Source: Neocallimastix lanati (nom. inval.) (Eukaryota; Neocallimastigomycota; Neocallimastigomycetes; Neocallimastigales; Neocallimastigaceae). From it: a stretch of DNA of 20,000 nt. Where the stretch lies: NCBI GenBank assembly GCA_016946835.1, contig JACVTC010000036.1, positions 895,001 to 915,000 on the forward strand, read 5' to 3'. The notes under the pieces were generated by a model. The model was not told the DNA's origin. It did no database searches and saw only the letters and a list, made by a program, of their open reading frames with translations. The first letter of the stretch is position 1; every line of letters begins with the position of its first letter. This document shows positions 1 through 8,700 of the stretch, in pieces. A program made the translations under genes and the position numbers.

Positions 1-1401
1 TAACTTGAGCTTGGGTTTGGGCTTGAACTTTAACCTGAGCCTGAGCCTGTGCTTTGGCTTGTGCTTGTACTTGTGCTTGTACTGATTGAACTTGTTGAGT
101 GAGAGTTACACCTTTATTTTGTAAAGAAGTTTTTTGAGCTTGACCTTGCTTTTGTTGATTTTCTTTTTGTTGATTTAACATTTTTTGAGCTATTGCTTGT
201 TTCATCCTAGCAGCATTTGAAATATTTTGTTGTTGTAATATTTGATTACCTTGAATTCCTTGATTACCTTGAGCCTTTTTCGCCATTTCCAATTTAATTT
301 GTCTTTGTATAAATATTTGTTTTTGTTGTAGTGGTAAGTTTTGAAAACGTGGATCATCTAACAATTTTGCCGCGGTTGCAGTAAGAGTTACATTATTATT
401 AATAACACCAGGTGTAGTTATACTTGGATTCATAACAGGACTAATATTCTTATTGGTAACAGCTGGACTTGGAAATGTTGGATTACCAGTTGTTACTACC
501 GGATTAGCTATCTTGGAAGAAGATGAAGTATTTGATGAAATAGATGAAGCTTTAATTGGTGTTGTAACACCAGAAGACTTAGCACTACCTTGTACATTAG
601 TATTTGAAAGCGTTACTGCTGGATTAGTAACAGTTTTATTTGATATTATATTTGGTGTATTTGGTGTAGAAATCTTCTTGTTATTTGTAATTTTAGAAGT
701 TGCTGTAGATGAAACGGAAGAAGAATTTATTGTGGATGAAGCTACATTTATAGCACCAGAAACGGAAGTTTTTGTAGGCGTAGTAACAACAGAAGCGTTA
801 TTAATTTTATTAGGTGTTTTAGCTTCTTGTTTAATTACGGTACTACTATTATTATTACTTTTTACATTATTAACGTTAAATAATGAATTAGGCTGTGATG
901 ATGTATTCATTTCTACAGATGAAGCTGGTGAAGCTACCGAAGATGAAATTTGTGTTTTATTAATATAATTTTGATGTTTCTTTTGTTGTTCTTCGATAAA
1001 TTTCAATTGTTTAATATTTTCTACGTTTTTCTTTTCATTTTGTAATGGTATATGTACAAGTTCTTTATTTATTTCTTTTCTAATTGTTACTGGCGTTTGT
1101 GGTTTTTCTTTGGTTTCAACAATTTTTGTTATTTCCTGTTTAGAATGAATTACGTTTGAATTTGGTAATTTCAAAGTTTCTTTCTCATCTATAATACATA
1201 TAAGAATATATGGAATTAATTTTTAAATTTTATTAGTATATATAAAATTGAAATTCTAAAATTTTAATTAACATACTTCTGGATTCAAATTCAGCAAATA
1301 ACTTTGGGGGTGTTCTGAGACCATCCAATCTTACTATATATTGCTTATCCTCATAAATTCTTCCTTTATTATTACTAATCTACATATAATATTTCCAATT
1401 T

Positions 1402-1493
<92 letters not shown>

Positions 1494-1690
1494 TTTATTC
1501 GTTTATATTAATTAATAAAAAAAAAATAAATAATAATAATAATATAATTCTTTTATAAAATTTCTACCTTTTCTAATATATTATTATCCGGGTCTATACT
1601 TTCAACGGTAGTAAAAACCGATATATCAATGGAATTCTATTGCAAATGAAAATTATACTTAGTTTTAATATCATCATCATATGCTAATTT

Positions 1691-1730
<40 letters not shown>

Positions 1731-2766
1731 ATTATTATATAAAAATGTATATATATATATAAATAACCTTTTTATATTCTTCTATTATGGTTTCAATATC
1801 TTTTCTAAAATATTTTCTTGAGTATCTAACTTTTGTATTGTAATACGCTGTATTACTTATTATTAAACAATATTTTTTTAATTTTTCATTTTTATATTTA
1901 TCGTCTTCAAATATCTTTTTTTAAATTTGTAAATAAATTTTATATATATATATATATTTAAATATTTTTGTAAATATTTTTTGAGCTTTTTTTTTTTTTT
2001 TTTTTTTTTTTTGATATATTTTACTAATAATAATAATAATAATAAAATAGTAATCACTTCTAAAGCTGTTGCTAAACCTTCTCCTAAAGCATTTCTTAAT
2101 ATACCTCCATCTCTCATTTTTATTGATTTTATTTTTTTTATTATAGTTTCATAGTCATCACAATTTTGTCCTTTATATATAGTTTTCGCTGAATTTGATG
2201 GATAATCATTATATATAACATAGTTAAATATTGTATTCTTTTTATTATTATTATTTATATAATTTTTGCCGTTGTTGATATAATATATTATTAATAATAT
2301 TAAATGTTTCAAAAAATAATTAATTTTGATAATTATAATAATTATATAAAATGTTTTTTCATTAATAATTTCAATATATATATGAAATTTAAAAATAAAA
2401 AAAAAAATTAATAAAAAATATTTTTATAAACCTATATGAAATATATATATATATATATATTTATGTATATAAAATAAAAAGTATACTTTTGAAATTTTTC
2501 CTGTTAAATCGTTCTCACTTTTTTTTTTTAATATAAATTATTTATATATATATATAATAATATAATAGATGTTTAACAAATTTTAATAATAAATTAATAT
2601 ATTAAATAATTGTAAAATAAATAAAAAAAAAAAAAAAAAAAAAGATATATTATTTTTCATACTTAATAATTGGGTTTAAGTAATTAAGAAATTTCTCTAT
2701 ATGGCAGGTCATAGTACCTGAACCATCAATCACTATAATAATTTGATTTTCTATTCCAGTTGACAT
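1..2766 (-). CDS. MED25: Mediator subunit 25 homologue (VWA domain plus Gln-rich tail), 5' part, multi-exon, truncated by window edge
   Basis: MED25 is a subunit of the nuclear Mediator complex that links activators to RNA polymerase II; its N-terminal VWA domain anchors it to Mediator. I built the exons by hand (minus strand): 2766-2663, 2517-2487, 2237-2058, 1914-1768, 1636-1568, 1379-1277 and 1188-1 (open to the edge). All junctions are GT...AG and the phases agree, giving about 607 residues so far. Residues 8-177 read as a VWA domain: a hydrophobic strand ending IVIDGSGTM, then NYVIYND, then DGGILRNALGEGLATALE, then KYCLIISNTAYY. This order and spacing match MED25-type VWA domains. VRLDGL near residue 195 matches the strand after the domain. 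Residues about 290-485 are Ser/Thr/Asn-rich, and about 495-607 are rich in Gln and Ala-Gln repeats. The ATG at 2766 starts just before the first VWA strand. The 31-nt second exon and the GTGATT donor at 2057 are the weakest parts of the model. Confidence 0.75.
1404..1491. repeat. (ATT)n microsatellite in a MED25 intron
   Basis: About 29 uninterrupted ATT units lie inside the predicted intron 1380-1567. On the sense (minus) strand it reads (AAT)n and sits 24 nt upstream of the acceptor GTAG. Confidence 0.97.
1693..1729. repeat. Poly-T run (37 nt) in a MED25 intron
   Basis: An uninterrupted T run inside the predicted intron 1637-1767. On the transcribed strand sense it is poly-A. Confidence 0.95.
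1987..2012. repeat. Poly-T run (26 nt) in a MED25 intron
   Basis: An uninterrupted T run inside the predicted intron 1915-2057. It produces a poly-Lys stretch if the intron is wrongly translated. Confidence 0.95.
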
Positions 2767-3006
2767 ATTGAATAAATTACTTATATTAAAATGTCCTAAT
2801 TTTTTATTCTTTTTTTTTTTTATAATTACTAATACATATATAACCTTTAATATTAGATATATTTTATATTATTATTAATATGTTTTTAAAAAGGAAAAAA
2901 AAAAAAATAATATTTATAAATAATTATTAATTAGTATCAAATATTATTAAATTACTTCAAATATATATTATAAAATTTAAAATTACATCTATTAAATTAA
3001 GTTATC

Positions 3007-3010
<4 letters not shown>

Positions 3011-3097
<87 letters not shown>
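3011..3097. repeat. (ATT)n microsatellite upstream of MED25
   Basis: About 29 uninterrupted ATT units, roughly 245 bp upstream of the MED25 start codon. It is nearly the same length as the intronic (ATT)n at 1404-1491. Confidence 0.97.
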
Positions 3098-4171
3098 TTA
3101 AAATAATATCATTTAAAATGTTACCTATACATATACATATAATAATTTAATAAAAAATAAAATAAAAAAAATCAAATATTTAAAAAAAATATATATATAT
3201 ATAAAAATAAAAAAGTCAAATAAATAACTAGATAAAATACACGTGATTTTTTTTTTTTTTTTTTAATAATTATTCTAATTTTTATTTTTGTTTTAAACTT
3301 TTTTTTTTTTGATTAATTGATCAAAAGAAAATTTTTCATAATGTTAAAACTGATATTAATACTATTAAAAAAAATTAAAATAATAATAATAAAGAAAATA
3401 TGAATTTAAATAAATAATATATTATTATAAAAATTTTACTCATATAATAATTTATGTCTATTTTCATAAAAATTTGGTCATATTATGAAATTAATATTTA
3501 TCAATAAAATCGTTATTCCAAAAAAAAAAAAAGATAAAATTTTATTAATAATAAAAAATAAAATATAATTTACTAGTTAAATAATAGACATAAATATTAT
3601 TTATTTTTTGTTATATTTTTTGTTATATTGATATTTTATTATTTATTTATTATTTTAAATAATATATATTGTATTAACATGTACAAGTTTTAAAAAGTTT
3701 ATTCTTCTAAATAAGTTTTAGCCTTTATTATCTCTCAAGATATATAGATTATCATAACTCATGACATATATTATATTTACAAGTTCATTTTATTTGACAA
3801 TTTAACCTTCCTTAAAGTTAATTTATAACATTTTTGTTATCATCCATTTACAATTACAGTTAAAATATTTGAACCTCTTTTTCAAAAAAAGGTTGATTTC
3901 TAAAAAAAAAATATATATATATATCCATCTCTAAACTCTTATAATTTTTTATGTTTTTTGTTGTTTTATTATATTTTTTTTTTTTTAATTCGAAATATAA
4001 ATTTTATATAATAATAATTAATTATGATAATAATTAATAAAATTTAATTTCAAGTAATAAAAGTTTCGATTATTCTTTATCAAGTTGCGATGTGGATCAA
4101 TAAAAATAAATAATTTTCATGTGGATAAAAAGTAGGACATAAAAAAGTATCCAATGGGTAAAAACTAGTTA

Positions 4172-4189
4172 TGATGTTACTTAACATCA
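4172..4189. repeat. 8-bp inverted repeat in the GC-richer island
   Basis: TGATGTTA and TAACATCA are perfect reverse complements separated by CT. They could form a short hairpin or a dyad binding site. Confidence 0.8.
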
Positions 4190-4332
4190 CACCGAGGGCA
4201 GTATGTTGGGTAATCTTCTGATACCAGCTTGCTTTATACAAAAAATTTCATATTAAATTTGAATCCACATTTAATTCGTTCTTCAGTGTACCACATAGAA
4301 GGTGACAACGTCCCTGAAGGGAAATAAAATTG

Positions 4333-4355
4333 TTTTTTTTTTTTTTTTTTTTTTT
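4333..4355. repeat. Poly-T run (23 nt)
   Basis: Follows the GC-richer island directly. On the plus strand it would serve as a Pol III stop if the island is transcribed that way. Confidence 0.95.
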
Positions 4356-4512
4356 AGATTGAAGAGAGAATACGCTCCCAGTGCTTTATTATATAGATAA
4401 TGATATTTCTATGTACTACATTTTCAATAAAAAAAATATATATATATATATATTATTATATAATTTAAAAATAAAATTTAATGTATTTAAAGATTAAGTA
4501 AAAAATTAATAA

Positions 4513-4517
<5 letters not shown>

Positions 4518-4545
<28 letters not shown>
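4518..4545. repeat. Poly-A run (28 nt)
   Basis: An uninterrupted A run in intergenic DNA. Confidence 0.95.
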
Positions 4546-4549
<4 letters not shown>

Positions 4550-4700
4550 AAATAATTGTAGAAATTGTTATATGAATATGTAACATTTTAAATAATATTA
4601 TTTTAAAATAAACATGGTTAAATTTCATATACAACATTAATAACTGATAGATTATTAATAAACAATAATAAATAATATCAAAAAATATAATAATAAATAC

Positions 4701-4769
4701 TAATAATAGCAATAGTAATAATAATAATAATAATAGTAATAATAATAACAATAATAATAATAATAATAA
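4701..4769. repeat. Imperfect (AAT)n repeat
   Basis: AAT units interrupted by AGC, AGT and ACA triplets, which suggests an older, mutated microsatellite. It encodes an artefactual poly-Leu on the minus strand. Confidence 0.9.
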
Positions 4770-4943
4770 GCAAATGGAATATATAATGAAAATAGACTAG
4801 CTAATAAAAAAGGGGAAAAAATTTAATTAAAAATAAAATTTTTATAATGATAATAATTAAAAATAATAAGTAAAAAATATTTTTTTTAAATAAAATTATA
4901 TATTATGATATATTATTTATTTATTATGATGATAATTGAAATA

Positions 4944-4951
<8 letters not shown>

Positions 4952-4982
<31 letters not shown>
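4952..4982. repeat. Poly-T run (31 nt)
   Basis: An uninterrupted T run, followed by mixed TTTTAG and TTTGG units. Confidence 0.95.
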
Positions 4983-4984
<2 letters not shown>

Positions 4985-5007
4985 TTTTTTTTTAGTTTTT
5001 GTTTTTT

Positions 5008-5027
5008 GTTTGGTTTGGTTTGGTTTG
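5008..5027. repeat. (TTTGG)n pentamer repeat
   Basis: Three TTTGG units in tandem, plus a partial one. They are G-containing units in DNA otherwise almost free of G. Confidence 0.85.
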
Positions 5028-5460
5028 TTTTTATTTTTATTAATGATTAAATATAGTATAAAAATTAATTACATATGTTAATATTTTTTCTTAATTAATA
5101 TTAGTTTAAAAAAAAATTATTTCCCTAATATATGTTTTATATAAAATATGTTATATATGTTTGATTAATTATGCTATATGTAAATAAAAAAAAAAAAAAA
5201 AAGTTAATAATGATTTTTATTCAATTTTACTATACATATTTTTCTTTTTTAATGATTTATTATAAAATATTAATAAAGAAAAATATACTAATAATTAAAT
5301 TCCTTTTTTATTATAATTTTTTTTTTATATTTTATAATTTTTTGTTTGCTTGCTTCTTCTTTATATATTTATAGATATTATTATTATTATTATTTTTTTT
5401 TTTTATTTTTTTTTATTTATTTATCAATTTATTAATTTATTATTATAAAATTTTATCTTA

Positions 5461-5506
5461 TTTTTTTATTTTTTTATTTTTTTATTTTTTTATTTTTTTA
5501 TTTTTT
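5461..5506. repeat. (TTTTTTA)n heptamer repeat
   Basis: About six regular units of six or seven T plus one A, spaced every 7 nt, about 230 bp downstream of the RhoGEF stop codon. Confidence 0.9.
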
Positions 5507-5649
5507 TTTTTCTTTTTTCCTTATATATATATATATTTTTTATTCTTAAATATTCATTTTTTAATACTTCTTAATAAAAATGAAATTTAAATAAAATAAA
5601 ATAAAAATAAAAAAAAAGGAAAAAGGAAAAATAAAAATTAACAAATAAA

Positions 5650-5674
5650 TATATGTGTGCGTGCGTGTGCGTAT
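5650..5674. repeat. Alternating purine-pyrimidine tract (GT/GC)
   Basis: Twenty-five nt of strict purine-pyrimidine alternation with a core of GTGTGCGTGCGTGTGCGT. This is the type of sequence that can adopt Z-DNA. It lies about 60 bp past the RhoGEF stop codon, probably in the 3' UTR or terminator region. Confidence 0.85.
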
Positions 5675-5733
5675 TTATTTATAAAAATATATGTATATTA
5701 TATTATTATAAAAATTAATATGTATCTATGTAT

Positions 5734-8700
5734 CTATTGAATTATTTTTTCAATGGCTTCTTTCCATTCATATAGTTCATTCTTTAACCCCATTAAATAG
5801 ATCATAACTTGACCATCACAAACGGTTAACATTTGTATTCCATTTTCGGTAACTATATCTACTTGACAACCCGGGTTTAAAATAGAATTTGGTAAATGAC
5901 CAATTTTTGGCTTTACTAATTCCATTATACGGACTAATTCGTTTGTTGAAGATAAAACTTCAATTAAATTATTATTAATTAAATATACGCGTTCCCAAAT
6001 AGCACTTGATGGATTAATTAAAATATTACTAGCATTATCTAAATCGTTTGATGTGAGTGAATTTATGAATTCTGAATTTATGCCAGAAGTATCTTCAATG
6101 GTAGATAGAGTACGTTTTAACGTCACATTTTTATTATTATTATTATTATTACTATTAGCAGTAGCAGCAGTAGTAGTAGTAGTAGTTAAAGTATTATCAT
6201 TATTATTAACATTATTATTATTATTATTATCATCATCATTATTATTATTATTATTATCACTAATATTGTCATCATGATTATTATAATTATTTGTCTTACT
6301 TAATAGTTTATTCTTTTTTATCATATCTCCATTAATTTTATCATTAACTAACATTTTAATAAATGGTGGTGATAAGGATTCAAGAGATGAACGTCTTCTA
6401 TTCTTTCTTCTTCGAATAGAAGAAGGTGGTGAAGAAGCAGCAGAAGAAGTATAAGAATTTGAAGATTTTGACATTTTCATGACTGTATTATAAATCATAG
6501 GTGATACTGAATTTAAAGATACTGAAGAAAAAGTATTATTAATATTAACATTATTATTAGTAGAATCGTTTTTCATTTCGCTTTCAGAATTAGAGACAGA
6601 ATTAACGGCTTTCATTGCAACACGTTGTGCTCTTAAAGCTGGTGAATTCGAAAAGTCAGAAGGTTCACGTACACCATGCCTTGGCTTTCTATTAGACTTT
6701 GAATTTGTATTGGAAGTTGGATTACATTGTTTAACCTTATAAATTTGGAATTGACCTTCCTTTATTAATTTAAGATCCTCTAATTTAGTTAAATTTTGAA
6801 GTTTAACAAAGAACTCAACCTTCGTTTTAGCTGGAACGGTATCTAGGAGTAAACGTTTATTATGAGCACTAGAGGAAGATTTTATCATCTTAGAATGAAC
6901 ATTTGAAGAACAGAGACGAACATTACTAATTAATTCAATAACACGCTTCTTTTCTTCGAAACGACGAATTCTTTCATTACATTGTTCAACAACCATTCGA
7001 ATAGCTTCTTTAGCCCTATTTAAATCACGATATTCTTTATCAGTTTCTAATGTATTCTTTAAAAGTTGCTCAAGAAGTAAAAGATAACGTGGTAAACGTT
7101 GAACTGGTAAAAGAAGATATCCTTGAAGACTCATTTGCGTATGTTCCGGTTGACCACAAACCCATTGAAGGAATGTTTTGAATTTCTTTAAACGTTTCTT
7201 ATTTTCCTTTTTAAAGATAGCTTCCTTTGGTTTATTATTAACGATAGAAGTTGAAAAACGACTAGATTTTGAATTTTGAATACGAGTTAAAAAGTTATTT
7301 GCCATATTAGAATTGGTATAATATTCCCCATATAAATTAGCTAGTACAGGTGCATTTAATTGGAAAAATGAACCTACAGAAGGTGGAGGTACAATAGATT
7401 TATTACGATCTGGGAAACATGATTTTTCTAAACGTGGAGCAAAAACTTCATTATGAAAATCAAATATATCACGTAAATTACCAAAAAGAATTCGATATTC
7501 TTGCATATCTAAGAAATGACCTGGAACAGTATCCAACGGATCTAAATAAAGATGAACAATACTTGCCAACTCTTTTACATACGTTTTTTCAGTATGAAAT
7601 AGTTCCTCAACAATCTTTTCACGTTTAAAAGCTAATGATTGAGCTTTACTTACTGGAAAACTTGGACTTTTCATTAATTTATCTGGAGAATTCATTACAT
7701 TGTTGTTATTATCACTACTATTTTTAACGTTGTTGTTACCACTATTGTCGTTATTATTTCTAATATCTAGGGAAGGTACAGATAATCTTGGAGAGGGTTT
7801 TGTTCCTACAATAGAAGAAAGAGAGGATACTGGTTTCAAATTTTTAACTGCTTTAAATAAATCACTATGAGCATTTTTAAGGAATTTCTCCTTTACAAAG
7901 ATCATGGATTGACTACGAAGAGGTTCTCTTTTTTGATCATTTTTTTCTTGAATCTTATTAAACTTTTGACGAAGTTCAGTAGAAACTTCTTGTGATAAAG
8001 ATACTTCATTTTCTACTTCTTCCTCTTTATCATCTAAAAAACTATCATCCGGTTGACTATGTGACCTTCTATGACCTCCGGTAAAGCTAATGTTCATTGA
8101 TTGATTACCAAGATTTTCATCAAAATCCATTTTATCAAACTCACTAGAATCAGATGTGGATATACTTACCAAATCATCAGAAACCATAGAATTTGTTTTT
8201 TGTTTTCTTTGACTTAAAGAATATTTAAGAGAATGTGTTCTTGGATTAGCTTGAGGAGCTTGCGAAGGAAGTGAAACACTTTCACTTCCATTAGTATTAT
8301 TATCTTCTTCTAAAGTCTTACTAGATTTTCTTTGTTGACTTGTTTGTTTTTCAAAAAGTTCTATTAAATTATTAACGCTAACATTATCCTTTACAATTGG
8401 ATCATTAATACTACCATTTGAAGTTGTTGAACCACGATGTGAACGACGACCACTACCATTATCCATACCATAACGCATAATGCTATTGTTTCCTACCTTA
8501 ATATCATTTTTATTATTTTCATGATTTTGACGATGAACAGGTCTAAAGAAGGAATAAGATGAATCCATAACAACAGTATCAGAATAAAGTGTTTTTGTAA
8601 TGATACGACTTTCATCATATGGAGAAGTAGGTTTATTGCTTATATTTCCTTCTTGTTCTTCTTGATCCACTTTTTTCATTGGTATTTCTAAATCATCTTG

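Larger units (their letters stand above)
4085..4400. other. Unexplained GC-richer island followed by a long T run (ncRNA or LTR-like candidate)
   Basis: From 4141 to 4320 the sequence is about 35% G+C, counted by eye, within flanks that are far lower. It has no open frame of note. It contains an 8-bp inverted repeat (4172-4189), TGTTGGG at 4204-4210, and TCTGATACCA at 4217-4226. The reverse complement of the last, TGGTATCAGA, resembles a Copia-type primer binding site. A small hairpin TCCCTGAAGGGA lies near 4311-4322, and a 23-nt T run begins at 4333. Read on the plus strand this could be a Pol III transcript ending at the T run; read on the minus strand it could be an LTR followed by a primer binding site. 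Neither reading is proven. Confidence 0.4.
2767..5733. other. Intergenic region between RhoGEF 3' end and MED25 5' end
   Basis: About 3 kb of extremely AT-rich DNA with stops in all frames. It should hold the promoter of the MED25 homologue on its left and the 3' UTR and terminator of the RhoGEF gene on its right; no specific promoter motif could be identified. It contains (ATT)n, long poly-T/poly-A runs, a heptamer repeat, a GT/GC alternating stretch and one GC-richer island at about 4085-4400, each listed separately. The short open frames here encode only homopolymer-derived Leu, Ile, Lys and Phe runs and are not considered genes. Confidence 0.85.

Noticed and set aside
453-968. 171-residue plus-strand open frame rich in Val, Leu, Glu and Thr
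   Set aside because: It is the antisense of the Ser/Thr/Asn-rich linker of the MED25 exon on the minus strand. The composition is that of a shadow frame, and the minus frame is open for nearly 1.2 kb with sensible family context.
1878-2312. 144-residue minus-strand frame that looks like a small membrane protein with a Leu run and poly-Lys tail
   Set aside because: Its middle part is MED25 exon 3. The leader, the Leu stretch and the Lys tail come from translated intron repeats, (TTA)n and poly-T.
4141-4330. tRNA or standard spliceosomal RNA in the GC-richer island
   Set aside because: No T-loop GGTTCGAATCC-type box, no acceptor stem pairing, and none of the U1, U2, U4, U5 or U6 core strings I could recall is present on either strand.
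4548-4751. Poly-Leu frame on the minus strand
   Set aside because: Product of the imperfect (AAT)n repeat; no protein-like composition.
5171-5374. Lys/Phe/Ile/Tyr-rich plus-strand frame
   Set aside because: Composition is what random A/T-only DNA encodes; no motif and no upstream or downstream gene signals.
6053-6277. Leu/Val-rich plus-strand frame
   Set aside because: Antisense of the Asn/Asp/Thr repeat insert in the RhoGEF gene.
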